From: Bacillota bacterium
GTDB lineage: Bacteria; Bacillota; Clostridia; Lachnospirales; Lachnospiraceae
NCBI GenBank assembly: GCA_023386815.1
Contig: JAEWIZ010000022.1
Coordinates: forward strand, 1-64,000
Direction: 5' to 3'
Length of the DNA stretch: 64,000 bases
Positions 26,463-35,311 of this stretch are shown piece after piece. Both the position numbers and the translations under genes were made by a program. Positions within the stretch are counted from its first letter, which is position 1; the number at the start of each line of letters is the position of its first letter. Under the pieces are notes generated by a model. The model searched no databases. It was not told the origin of the DNA and was given only the letters and a program-made list of their open reading frames with translations.

Positions 26463-27900
26463 CAAAAGTCTGAATTCCAAAACCTTCCTTCTTCTTCTGC
26501 TACTGCTTCTTGCCATCTGTACAATGACGTATACTTTAATCAGCTTGTTTTTACCCTTTATAAATGAGCGACAATCCCGGAGTGAACTTGATATTAGGTC
26601 AAAAGCATTGGTTGAACAACTGCGGCAAGGATCTGCTTTAGAAAGCTTGGAACTGTTTGTGCATTTTATCCAGGATACAGGTGCAGATGTATATTTATTA
26701 GATGAGAATTATCAGCAGATAAATCCATTCACCTTCAACATAGTTGATAAAACAATTCAGCCTGGGCAGGAATACCCATTCCGTTTTGAAGGTTCAGACA
26801 AGGAATATATTCTAATTGTACATTTCAACCCAGCCCGCTCGGAGGAGATTAAAAATGCCATATGGAGAAGCTTACCCTGGGTTGGAGGATTAATACTGTC
26901 GATGTCTTTGGCAGGTGCTTTTTTCTTTTCCCGGTATGCAACCCGTCCAATTGTCCGAATGAGCAAGGTGGCTGCCAACATAGCAGAATTGGATTTTAGC
27001 TGGTATTGCCCCGACCTGCGTGAAGATGAGATCGGTGTATTGGCCAAGAGTATTAATGAGCTTTCTGATAAGCTGAACGAAGCACTTTTATCGTTGCGCC
27101 GTCAGAACTCCTCACTTGAAAATGAAATAGCTCTTGAGAAGGAGCGAGATTGCAAGCGGCTACTCTTCTTTTCAGCCGTGTCCCATGAACTTAAAACGCC
27201 AATCGCAATTGTTATTGGGCAGCTTGAGGGTATGCTGGCAGGAATCGGTGTATACAAGGACAGACAGAAATATCTTGCCAGGTCAGCTGAGATTCTCCGA
27301 TCACTGGACAGATTTATAAAAGAAATTATCTCAGTTTCTTATATCGATATCTCGGAGAAACAGGTGTATGAACCAGTTAATCTTTCCGAGCTATTAGATT
27401 CTATGCTTGAGGATAGCCAAAATCTCATGGAATCCCGCTCTATTCAACTAAAGATTGAAATGGATCCTAGAATTTTTATCATAGGCGATGCGGCCTTACT
27501 TAAAAAAGGGCTTAAAAATGTACTTGATAACTCAGTAATTTATTCTCCTGAGGGTGGTATGGTTACAGTTTTGCTAGTTCGTAATCAGAATCAAGCAAAA
27601 TTGACAATAGCTAATTCTGGTGCACATATCGACTCAGAACACTTACCCCATCTTTTTGAGGCATTTTATCGCGGGGACAGACATACCGGCAGCGGATATA
27701 GGCATGGAAGCGGCCTTGGGCTATACATAACCCGAATGATATTGGACAGCCATAAAGCAGCTCACGGTATCGAAAACTACGAAGCTGGAGTAATGTTTAA
27801 GGCAACCTTTCAGCTTGTAAAAAATCCACACAAATCACACAATTCTCCACCCAAACTCCATGCAATATCTGATATGATGGATGATATGGTAAATGAATAG
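26404..27900 (+). CDS. Sensor histidine kinase
   Basis: Up to 498 aa. TM1 is at about residues 26-50 and TM2 at about 157-180, enclosing an extracellular sensor domain of about 105 aa. HAMP follows (RYATRPIVRMSKVAANI), then HisKA with phospho-His in FFSAVSHELKTP, and the HATPase N box (KNVLDNSVIYSP) and GSGLGLYI. The start is uncertain: only TTG codons (26404 or 26416) precede the first helix. The gene overlaps the response-regulator gene by roughly 50 nt, an unusually long overlap that points to tight coupling. It pairs with the 25797 regulator. Confidence 0.9.
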   Translation: MKTALKQFAAWAIAYKKKINKSLNSKTFLLLLLLLLAICTMTYTLISLFLPFINERQSRSELDIRSKALVEQLRQGSALESLELFVHFIQDTGADVYLLDENYQQINPFTFNIVDKTIQPGQEYPFRFEGSDKEYILIVHFNPARSEEIKNAIWRSLPWVGGLILSMSLAGAFFFSRYATRPIVRMSKVAANIAELDFSWYCPDLREDEIGVLAKSINELSDKLNEALLSLRRQNSSLENEIALEKERDCKRLLFFSAVSHELKTPIAIVIGQLEGMLAGIGVYKDRQKYLARSAEILRSLDRFIKEIISVSYIDISEKQVYEPVNLSELLDSMLEDSQNLMESRSIQLKIEMDPRIFIIGDAALLKKGLKNVLDNSVIYSPEGGMVTVLLVRNQNQAKLTIANSGAHIDSEHLPHLFEAFYRGDRHTGSGYRHGSGLGLYITRMILDSHKAAHGIENYEAGVMFKATFQLVKNPHKSHNSPPKLHAISDMMDDMVNE

Positions 27901-27912
27901 GAGGTATGCTAT

Positions 27913-28776
27913 ATGCAAATTGATGTGAACGACATAACGATGATTTACCCTTCCGGCAAAAAGGCTTTGCAGAATATTACGGTACATATGGATAGCCCGA
28001 ACCTGATAGGGACACTCGGACCAAACGGGTCGGGTAAAACCACTCTTATGAAACTACTTATTGCAGGTTTAATTCCAACGAAAGGTGAAATTCTATTGGA
28101 TGGAAAAGCGCTTCTTTCACAAGAAAAGCGCTTGAAATCTATGCTCGGTTACCTGCCCCAAAGCTTCGGGTTATTCGATGAACTTACCGTATGGCAATTC
28201 CTGGATTATATGGCGGCTCTAAAAGGTATCAAAAACCGGCAGGAAATTGACGATGTGATCAATCGTACCAGCCTGACAGATAGCCGTAAAGTACGTATTC
28301 GAAATCTCTCCGGAGGACAACGTCAGCGGGTGGGCATTGCGCAGGCTCTGCTCGGTGACCCGAAGATCATGATTTTGGACGAGCCTACTGTGGGTCTTGA
28401 CCCAGAGGAGCGTGTAAAATTTCGTAATATATTTTCGGATATGGCCCAGGATAAAATTGTATTACTGTCCACACATATTGTTGAAGATGTTCAATCAATA
28501 TGTAACCGTGTTCTTGTGATTCACGATGGGCTGATCTTATTTGATGGCGATCCATCTGAATTGATTACACAAACAAAGGGGCATGTGGGCGTATATTTAT
28601 CTAAATTGGGAGATTCCGTTCCTGAAGGTTGTCAGGTGGTTTCCAAAATCAATATTGCCAGCGGCATCCAGTGTCGGATTGTTGCAAAAAATCTTCCGGC
28701 TTTCGCCGAAGATGTGGAACCTACACTGGAGGATGCCTATCTCTATCGCATTGAGAAAGGGGCGAGCAACGAATGA
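27913..28776 (+). CDS. ABC transporter ATP-binding protein
   Basis: 287 aa. Walker A GPNGSGKTTLMKL, Q-loop LPQSFGLFDELT, signature LSGGQRQRVGIAQ, Walker B IMILDEPTVGLDP and switch His in LLSTHIVED are all present, so it should be active. A C-terminal extension of about 70 aa follows the core, as in ABC-2-type drug and antibiotic exporters. AGGAGGT precedes the ATG. It overlaps the next gene by 4 nt (ATGA) and should energise the permeases at 28773 and 30937. Confidence 0.93.
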   Translation: MQIDVNDITMIYPSGKKALQNITVHMDSPNLIGTLGPNGSGKTTLMKLLIAGLIPTKGEILLDGKALLSQEKRLKSMLGYLPQSFGLFDELTVWQFLDYMAALKGIKNRQEIDDVINRTSLTDSRKVRIRNLSGGQRQRVGIAQALLGDPKIMILDEPTVGLDPEERVKFRNIFSDMAQDKIVLLSTHIVEDVQSICNRVLVIHDGLILFDGDPSELITQTKGHVGVYLSKLGDSVPEGCQVVSKINIASGIQCRIVAKNLPAFAEDVEPTLEDAYLYRIEKGASNE

Positions 28777-30944
28777 AGCTTTTTTCTCTCTATCGTGTTG
28801 AATTACGGCGGCTTGCCCTATCTAAATTTGTATGGGTGATTGCGGTACTCAGTCTAGGTACCCCTTTGTTTGGTTTCTCTATTTTTATACAGACTCATAG
28901 TTACAGCACTATGACAACTCAATACATTGCAAATCCGGTTTTGGCAGGCACAGTTATTGGTGCAGTGCTATGGGCTTTACTTGCACTGCTGGAATCCGAC
29001 CGCGTCTACCGTGCGAAAACTGACGTATTGATAGATTCAATGATCTCCTCCTCTTATATGCTGCTCTCGCGTATGCTGGCTCTCATTACACTTTCAGCAG
29101 TGGCGACACTGATTTGCGCGATTGTCTACTTACCATTTACTATGGTTAAGATCAACTATCTATTTGATGTTGGACTGTATGCTAATAGCTACCTCATACT
29201 GATGCTGCCGACGTGGTGGATATCCATTCTGCTAGCTTCGACGCTTTATCAGATCACCCGCCGGGTTGAACTCGCCGGCCTGCTGTACGCGGGATGCGTC
29301 TACTTCAGTTTTAGTAGATACATGCAGAACAATTACTTTGCCCGTTGGCTCAATCCTATCATCGTTAGCTATTCGGACGGATTTTCCAATGCACTCATTC
29401 TACGTATATCATTATACACTCGTGTTCTTTGGCTGGTATTAGCGAGTGGAGCCTGGGTGTTCTCATTGCTCTGTATAAGGCGGTATCAGAAAAGATTGCC
29501 GGGTTCCTTTCTACGTGGTATGAGGAAGGCCTATCTTCTGGTTATCTCGGCAACGCTATTATGCACTGGGGTAATGCTATGGGTATACCAGCCTTTGGTC
29601 AACCACGCACCATATGAATGGAAAAATATGTATAGGTCGGAAAGCTTAAATGCTCCTGCAGCAACACACGCTTCCTATAAGCTGACCGCTGGAAAGTCGG
29701 GTCGTATCAGTGGTACTGCTGAGTACATAATCGACAATTTGGGTATTCCAGAAGTAATTATCTGGCTTGATCCCGGATATCAAATCACTAGCGTGACTTG
29801 TGATGGAGAAAACTTGCCATTTCATACCTCCAACGTAGATATAAATGAATATCGTGGAACGACGTTTACTATTCCGAAAGGGTCTGATAAAAAGCTCATT
29901 ATAAATTATCAGGGATTTCCTCAAATGTTACGGAGCTTTTTACCATATTCTTGGGACAATAGTAGTTCAGCGGACTATGTCTCACTCATGAATGCTGCTA
30001 CTGTACCCAACCTTACTAGTTTCTCACTCCCGATGCAATACGATCTTGAACTGACTATTCCGGAGAAACTTATTCCTATCGTAGATCATCAACTACTAAC
30101 TAATGATACACAAAACAATAACGATACGAAAACCTGGAAGGTAACAGACGCAAAAGGCTTCCTTGCCTGGATTACGGCTTGCGATTATGCAAATATAGAA
30201 TTTCAGGCAGTCGGTACGACGATCAACCTTATGTACAGTAAAGCATATGATCAAAATATCAAAAAATACGACATTCCACAGGCGATTACAGACGTAATGG
30301 ATTATTGTACAAAGCATTTGGGACCGCTGTCCTTTGTGGATGACGGTAAACTCATGATGATTCAGCGCGCTTCTTCCATCGGAGGAGATGGCGGTAATGC
30401 CGGGGATGGATGGGTAGAGTGGAGCGAGTTTTTATTCACAGAAAAGAATCTAAGCGATCCCTTGAAAGGAGCAAGTGCGACAGAGGTATTTGCCCATGAG
30501 ATTATTCATGAGTGGTGGGGTGGACTTGGCGTGTATAGTGAAGATGATGGCCTCTGGTCGGACGAAGGTCTGGATGTTTATACAAGCTATCGACTGATGA
30601 AGGAAAAGTATGGAGCACTCTACGCTCAGAAAAATTATATTGATGTTTGGCAATCCGCTGTGGACGCACAGAATCGTGGATACTACTACCGTCATCCCGA
30701 GATGCTTCACAAGCTACCTGCGAAATATCAAGCAGAGTTAAGCAGACAGGCAGAGACAACCAACAAATATTGCCGCATGCCCTTAATGATCCTAAAAGCT
30801 GAGCAGCTAGTCGGTGGTGAGGAAGAAATGGATAAGATTTTACAGTCCATCCAGAAAAAATACGCACTTACCGGTAGTCTGTTTACCTATCAGGATTTTT
30901 TGGATATCTGCGGTTTGAAAGCGAGGGATTTGAACCTTGAATAA
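28773..30944 (+). CDS. ABC permease fused to an M1-type zinc metallopeptidase domain
   Basis: 723 aa. The N-terminal half has about six membrane helices (18-40, 60-72, 95-122, 130-155, 165-180, 215-240, plus one near 255-275) of the ABC-2 type. The C-terminal half is a gluzincin domain: H575-E-I-I-H579 followed by WWGG and the third zinc ligand E598 in WSDEGLDVYTSY, as in M1 aminopeptidases. The topology puts the peptidase outside the cell. The domain combination occurs in ABC-2/M1 proteins of Firmicutes and Bacteroidetes; substrates are unknown. Cleavage of an exported or antimicrobial peptide is a reasonable guess. The ATG overlaps the ATPase gene. Confidence 0.85.
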   Translation: MKLFSLYRVELRRLALSKFVWVIAVLSLGTPLFGFSIFIQTHSYSTMTTQYIANPVLAGTVIGAVLWALLALLESDRVYRAKTDVLIDSMISSSYMLLSRMLALITLSAVATLICAIVYLPFTMVKINYLFDVGLYANSYLILMLPTWWISILLASTLYQITRRVELAGLLYAGCVYFSFSRYMQNNYFARWLNPIIVSYSDGFSNALILRISLYTRVLWLVLASGAWVFSLLCIRRYQKRLPGSFLRGMRKAYLLVISATLLCTGVMLWVYQPLVNHAPYEWKNMYRSESLNAPAATHASYKLTAGKSGRISGTAEYIIDNLGIPEVIIWLDPGYQITSVTCDGENLPFHTSNVDINEYRGTTFTIPKGSDKKLIINYQGFPQMLRSFLPYSWDNSSSADYVSLMNAATVPNLTSFSLPMQYDLELTIPEKLIPIVDHQLLTNDTQNNNDTKTWKVTDAKGFLAWITACDYANIEFQAVGTTINLMYSKAYDQNIKKYDIPQAITDVMDYCTKHLGPLSFVDDGKLMMIQRASSIGGDGGNAGDGWVEWSEFLFTEKNLSDPLKGASATEVFAHEIIHEWWGGLGVYSEDDGLWSDEGLDVYTSYRLMKEKYGALYAQKNYIDVWQSAVDAQNRGYYYRHPEMLHKLPAKYQAELSRQAETTNKYCRMPLMILKAEQLVGGEEEMDKILQSIQKKYALTGSLFTYQDFLDICGLKARDLNLE

Positions 30945-31671
30945 GATTTTTAGATATGAGCTTAGAAGACTTGTTTGGAACAAGTTTTTTATCGGGCTGT
31001 TGATTATAAATGGTATTTATGCCTGGTACGTCCTCACAACTGAAACAATTGCGGGGGTGGCCTATACCGCTCCCTTTTCCATCTGGAGCTTTGGAGCTTA
31101 TGTAGCTTCTATCCTACCTATTTCCATCGTAACCGTATTATTTTTGATTTCTGTTTATTATTCAAAAAAGGAAAAACAGGTAGAGATACTAACTACAGCA
31201 ACCCCTGTGAATAAAGTCCATTACGCGTTAATCAGAAATGCCGCTGTTACTATTTGTTTTCTGGCTATCTGCGCCGTTATCTATGGTCTTGGAATTTATT
31301 TTTATATAACCGTCTTTGATTACCGGAATATGACACCCTTCCTCCTCCCTTCCGTGATGATAATACTTCCTTGTTTACTATTTACCATTGGGTTAGGACA
31401 TCTGGTAGGGCGCGTCCACCAAGGGCTACTGTATACATTTATGATGATAGCGTTGGTGGTTGGATTCACCGGCTTTGGAGGAAACTTCGACTTCTTTGGA
31501 AACTGGTATTTTAGTGATTATCCCATATCCCTGCCAGTTGGAAAGGACGGTGAACCAGTCTTTAGCTTAACCCCCGGCTTTTTGATTGCACGATTAATCT
31601 ACCTAATTGTGGGAGGTGTATTACTAACAATCGAGATTAGTACTCAACAACGTAAAGCAAAAAAGGCATAA
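30937..31671 (+). CDS. ABC-2-type permease
   Basis: 244 aa with six hydrophobic segments (about 15-33, 45-68, 98-122, 134-156, 165-180, 215-236). The first residues NKIFRYELRRLVWNKFF are the usual cytosolic start of ABC-2 permeases. Translation starts at TTG 30937, which overlaps the stop of the permease-peptidase gene by 8 nt, so it is probably made by coupling. With 27913 and 28773 it would complete a heteromeric exporter. A hairpin at 31703-31759 ends the operon. Confidence 0.85.
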   Translation: MNKIFRYELRRLVWNKFFIGLLIINGIYAWYVLTTETIAGVAYTAPFSIWSFGAYVASILPISIVTVLFLISVYYSKKEKQVEILTTATPVNKVHYALIRNAAVTICFLAICAVIYGLGIYFYITVFDYRNMTPFLLPSVMIILPCLLFTIGLGHLVGRVHQGLLYTFMMIALVVGFTGFGGNFDFFGNWYFSDYPISLPVGKDGEPVFSLTPGFLIARLIYLIVGGVLLTIEISTQQRKAKKA

Positions 31672-31702
31672 CTTAATAATGTCTAATTAATATTAAATAT
31701 AG

Positions 31703-31759
31703 CAGAAAGCAGTTATTGTTATGAGTTTTAAGTGACGTCATAAAAAGAACTGCTTTCTG
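31703..31759. terminator. Hairpin between two convergent operons
   Basis: 12-bp perfect arms CAGAAAGCAGTT (31703-31714) and AACTGCTTTCTG (31748-31759) with a 33-nt loop and TTATTTTAT after it. It lies between the converging ABC operon (plus) and the ars cluster (minus) and could serve both. Confidence 0.6.
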
Positions 31760-31785
31760 TTATTTTATATTAATTTAAGATAATA

Positions 31786-33507
31786 CTATCCCATCTTCTC
31801 TTCTTCTACATTCCAAGGAATAATAGCGAAATTACCACAGGAATGTTCACATACTTTATTAATCCATACAATTTCATTATTTGCCTTAGCTGATAATAAT
31901 GTATTAGTGGTTTTACTTTGATATAAGGATGCATTTATCACCCACCATTTCGTAGCAATTTCAGCACGTTTTAAGTCTTCCTCCAGTCGCATTGCCTCAT
32001 ACACAGGGGTTGCCTCTGCCAAGGAAACGATAAGTACTTCTGTTTCTTCAGGATTACGGAGTCTTGGTAATAATTTTCGAACTGAATTAGGAATATTCCC
32101 CTGGGATCTCTGTATTTCCTTATGATAGCTCTGGGTAGAATCAAGTAGTAAAAGTGTGTGTCCGGTAGGTGCAGTATCAATCACCACGATCTGATCCTCA
32201 GCCTTATCTACGATCTCTGCAAAGGCTCTGAACACAGCAATTTCCTGTGTACATGGTGATCTTAAATCTTCCTCAATATAAGCGATATCTTCCGCTGACA
32301 TAGTTTCTCTTGCCTTATTCAATATTTCTTCCTGATACCGCTGTAATTCAACTTTCTCATCAATGCTACTCATGGTTATGCCTTCGCGTTCCCTCATAAC
32401 ATACTTAAGATGTGCAGCTGGGTCTGTTGTAGTTAAATGAACCTTCTTTCCCTTAGCTGCTAGTCCTGAGGCTATAGTAGCTGCTATTGTGGTTTTACCT
32501 ACTCCGCCCTTACCCATCGTAAATATCACCTTTTTCCCCGATAAATCTAGGTCATTGATAATGTCCTGGATATCTGGGATAACTCTTACATTTAATTTCT
32601 CTGTTTCAAAGGAATAAGTATCTCCCGACAATATTGCTCTGACATTAGACAAGCCTGTTATGTTATAGGGTTTTAATGACACAGTATATTGAGTTAGCTC
32701 CTTTAATTTTTCGGGCATATCTTGAAGGGCTTTTTGTTGCTTATGATAGATTCCCTCAGAAATAATATCGTCAAAGGAAACTAATACGCCATTGATGATC
32801 ATAATCTGATTTTCAACACCGATGGCAAAAAGCTCCATAGCTGCTCTTTCTGCTTCTTTCAATGGAGTTTCTTCCGGACGCGTTACCAGGATCAAAGTTG
32901 TTAAAGCTGCATCTGATAAGGTACTTACAGCGTTCTTATAGATATCTTTTTTATCATCAAGGCCGGAAAGCTGTCCTAAGCAAGAAGCTCCATGGGTGTT
33001 CTCACTAATAAAGTTACTCCAGGCGGAAGGAAGCTGCAGCATTCGAAGGGTATGTCCTGTTGGAGCTGTGTCAAAGATAATATGGTCGTAGTTCTTTTTA
33101 ACTTCTTCATCTGTAATAAACTTAGAAAACTCATTAAAAGCGGCAATTTCCACCGTACAGGACCCAGATAATTGCTCTTCCATATTATTGATAGCAGAAT
33201 CCGGTAATAAGCCTCTGTAAGGAGCAACCACACTTTCCCGATATTCAGCAGCCGCTTTTATGGGATCCAAATTTGCAACCACTAGATTTGGGACTTCTGC
33301 GATGGGAACCCCTTTGTTGTCTAAATCTATGCCGAACACATCCTGGAGATTAGAGGCTGGATCTGTGCTGATTAATAATATTTTTTTCCCATTGTCTGCA
33401 AGAGCAACTGCTGTCGCACAGGCCATGGATGTTTTACCAACCCCGCCTTTACCTGTATAAAATAAATATTTCGTTAGCTCTATTTTCTGAGGGTCAAAAC
33501 AGTTCAT
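31786..33507 (-). CDS. arsA: Arsenical pump-driving ATPase ArsA
   Basis: 573 aa formed by two homologous halves, each with a deviant Walker A (GKGGVGKTSMA near residue 18 and GKGGVGKTTIA near 338) and the DTAPTGHT signature, the linker between the ATPase and metal site. ArsA takes As(III)/Sb(III) from ArsD and energises an ArsB-type pump in the membrane. ATG 33507 is used because GGAAGGAA stands just before it; the frame extends 17 codons further without support. It follows arsD by 80 bp. No ArsB or Acr3 gene is found downstream: the next gene is convergent. Confidence 0.95.
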   Translation of the reverse strand: MNCFDPQKIELTKYLFYTGKGGVGKTSMACATAVALADNGKKILLISTDPASNLQDVFGIDLDNKGVPIAEVPNLVVANLDPIKAAAEYRESVVAPYRGLLPDSAINNMEEQLSGSCTVEIAAFNEFSKFITDEEVKKNYDHIIFDTAPTGHTLRMLQLPSAWSNFISENTHGASCLGQLSGLDDKKDIYKNAVSTLSDAALTTLILVTRPEETPLKEAERAAMELFAIGVENQIMIINGVLVSFDDIISEGIYHKQQKALQDMPEKLKELTQYTVSLKPYNITGLSNVRAILSGDTYSFETEKLNVRVIPDIQDIINDLDLSGKKVIFTMGKGGVGKTTIAATIASGLAAKGKKVHLTTTDPAAHLKYVMREREGITMSSIDEKVELQRYQEEILNKARETMSAEDIAYIEEDLRSPCTQEIAVFRAFAEIVDKAEDQIVVIDTAPTGHTLLLLDSTQSYHKEIQRSQGNIPNSVRKLLPRLRNPEETEVLIVSLAEATPVYEAMRLEEDLKRAEIATKWWVINASLYQSKTTNTLLSAKANNEIVWINKVCEHSCGNFAIIPWNVEEEKMG

Positions 33508-33587
33508 GTTATTCCTTCCTTTCCTCGTAAAAAGGACAACACGGAACATACATGCCATATTGTCCTTTTAGCCACAAATCAGTTATC

Positions 33588-34028
33588 CTAACAGCAGCCA
33601 TCACAACAGCAGCTATTATCCCCACAGCATCCTTCATCGGAGGTACTATTATTACCACAGCACCCTTCCTCGGAGGTACAATTATTCTCTTGATCTTCGC
33701 AGGAATTACTCTCAAGGTTACTTAGTGGAATATTAAGTAATTGTGCAAATTCCTCATTCTTTGGATATCTCCCGCGAATTATTATTTCTCCATTCAGTAC
33801 GGTTACTGGTAATGCTTCTGCTCCATTGGCTCTTATAAAATCAGTAACAGCTACATTTTTTATAAACTCCTGGGGAGAATTTGAAAGATTAAACCTTTCT
33901 ATTTTGATTCCGCTTTTTTCTAAGGTATTGGTAACTGTTGAAATTCTAAGAAGCTCGGGATCCACATCAACACCACATAACCCTGTTGGACAGCACATTG
34001 CAGGTTCAAAAATTTCTAACTTATTCAT
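33588..34028 (-). CDS. arsD: Arsenic metallochaperone ArsD with Cys-rich tail
   Basis: 146 aa. The core matches ArsD: LEIFEPAMCCPTGLCGV with the metal-binding C12, C13 and C18, then FIRANGAEALPVTVLNG and YPKNEEF. ArsD passes As(III)/Sb(III) to ArsA and binds DNA weakly. The last 35 residues are an extra Cys-rich tail with repeated EGCCG units and a terminal CCCDGCC, totalling about 11 Cys, more than classical ArsD. ATG 34028 has GGAGG at 8 nt. It lies directly before arsA. Confidence 0.93.
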   Translation of the reverse strand: MNKLEIFEPAMCCPTGLCGVDVDPELLRISTVTNTLEKSGIKIERFNLSNSPQEFIKNVAVTDFIRANGAEALPVTVLNGEIIIRGRYPKNEEFAQLLNIPLSNLESNSCEDQENNCTSEEGCCGNNSTSDEGCCGDNSCCCDGCC

Positions 34029-34104
34029 TCTTATTTCCTCCATTTTTATATTTTATATGATAATTTATAAGTATTAAGCTTATTGGGAAAGTTTTTGCAA
34101 GTAC

Positions 34105-34452
34105 TTAATGTGGTTGCTCTGTATGATTACAAATACCATTCTCATGGTATATCTTCATGTTTTGAATATCATCCTGATAGGTTGGAAGATACACTAACTT
34201 AACACAAAGATAGTCATAGAGTTCCCTGTTTTGTTCCATAAATTGATCACTCATTCGATAATAGGTCCACTGTGCTTTTTTGTAGCTTAGTAAAATGCCA
34301 CTCTGTCTGAGTACATTAAGATGTCGTGATGCATTGGATTGTGTCATATTCAGACTTGACTCTATCTCACAAACGCACATTTCTCCCTTAAGTAAGATAG
34401 ATAGTATTCTCAATCTGCTTTCTTCCGAAAGTGCCTTAAATAGATCAATCAC
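34105..34452 (-). CDS. arsR: ArsR-family arsenite-responsive repressor (second copy)
   Basis: 115 aa winged-helix repressor. The MCVCEIES motif (C26, C28) is the ELCVCDL-type As(III) site on the DNA-binding helix, and LNMTQSNASRHLNVLRQSG is the recognition HTH. The start is set at GTG 34452, with GGGAGG 6 nt ahead; the ATG pair at 34470/34467 would place that ribosome binding site inside the gene. Located between the other arsR and arsD, it probably controls arsDA. Confidence 0.88.
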   Translation of the reverse strand: MIDLFKALSEESRLRILSILLKGEMCVCEIESSLNMTQSNASRHLNVLRQSGILLSYKKAQWTYYRMSDQFMEQNRELYDYLCVKLVYLPTYQDDIQNMKIYHENGICNHTEQPH

Positions 34453-34620
34453 CTTTTTACCTCCCATCATTTTATGCTTATATGTTTATATAATCATATG
34501 CATCACATGAGGGAATATGACAGGTGCAAATATTTAATTATAATTCTCCTTACCATAATTTGAAATAACCGGATAGATAATATACCCTTGTAAGCTCTAA
34601 TTGGCATGATATGTTCTTTC

Positions 34621-34938
34621 CTATTCACAATCACAGCTCTCAACCATATCAACCAATACGGCAGCCTCCATTATTTCTTTTAATAGGTGACTGGCCTTAG
34701 AAAATCCCTTTTGACTGAGAGAATAATACATCCATTTACCTTCTCTTCTGCAATTAATTACTCCTGATTCACAGAGTAGTTTCATATGATGGGATAAGGT
34801 TGACTGGGATATATCCATTTCCTCCAACAATTTGCAGGCACATTTCTCCCCACTTTTTAATAAATCAATGATTATCAAACGGTTGGGATCGCAAAGTGCT
34901 TTAAACACAATCGCATTCTTTTCATATACTTCATTCAT
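34621..34938 (-). CDS. arsR: ArsR-family arsenite-responsive repressor (first copy)
   Basis: 105 aa. Cys33 and Cys35 in EKCACKLLEE form the arsenite-sensing CxC of the ELCVCDL class, and the terminal CDC could supply a third ligand. The HTH is MDISQSTLSHHMKLLCESG. GAGGTG lies 5 nt before ATG 34938. Upstream (about 34950-35000), AT-rich direct and inverted repeats around ATCGATA could be the operator. It differs clearly in sequence from the second ArsR, so the two are not a recent duplication. Confidence 0.9.
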   Translation of the reverse strand: MNEVYEKNAIVFKALCDPNRLIIIDLLKSGEKCACKLLEEMDISQSTLSHHMKLLCESGVINCRREGKWMYYSLSQKGFSKASHLLKEIMEAAVLVDMVESCDCE

Positions 34939-35097
34939 GGCGACACCTCATAATCTCATATCTATATTTATCGATATATTAATATTACTACTCATATCGA
35001 TGAATGTCAATATGTTTGTAAAAAAAAAGTAGACTGCCAATGCAGTCTCAGGATGTATTGAAATTAACGAACTTGCAAAAGTGCTGTGATACCATTA

Positions 35098-35137
35098 ATA
35101 ATCAGCACATACATAATATAAAGTATGTGCTGATTAT
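35098..35137. terminator. 15-bp perfect hairpin between the small Cys peptide and arsR
   Basis: Arms 35098-35112 and 35123-35137 pair perfectly around a 10-nt loop. There is no long T run on either side. It lies 28 nt past the stop of the 43-codon gene and probably reduces read-through into arsR, or stabilises the upstream message. Confidence 0.5.
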
Positions 35138-35164
35138 GATGGAAATCAGTTGAAACCAGCAAAT

Positions 35165-35296
35165 TTAACGGATACAACAAGGTTTTCTTCGACTCCAGCA
35201 TTCATTGCGGCAATACTCATCATAAGCTGATTTATTCTCATTTGGAATCAAAGTAAGAACAAACAATAATAACATAACTATTACGAAAGCAATCAT
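35165..35296 (-). CDS. 43-aa single-helix Cys-rich membrane peptide in the ars cluster
   Basis: ATG 35296 is preceded by a near-ideal GGAGG 8 nt upstream. The peptide begins MIAFVIVMLLLFVLTLIP, a membrane helix, and ends with a basic Cys-rich tail holding four Cys (YCRNECWSRRKPCCIR). It lies 15 nt after the ArsN-like gene on the same strand, within the arsenic cluster. Paired thiols next to the membrane would suit binding of As(III). The function is inference; no family is recognised. It is below the length at which genes are usually called, which would explain its being overlooked. Confidence 0.65.
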   Translation of the reverse strand: MIAFVIVMLLLFVLTLIPNENKSAYDEYCRNECWSRRKPCCIR

Positions 35297-35311
35297 ATCA
35301 TACACCTCCAA

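Noticed and set aside
35098..35137. Hairpin considered as a riboswitch for arsR
   Set aside because: A simple stem-loop with no branched core; position after the small gene stop fits a terminator or message stabiliser better.
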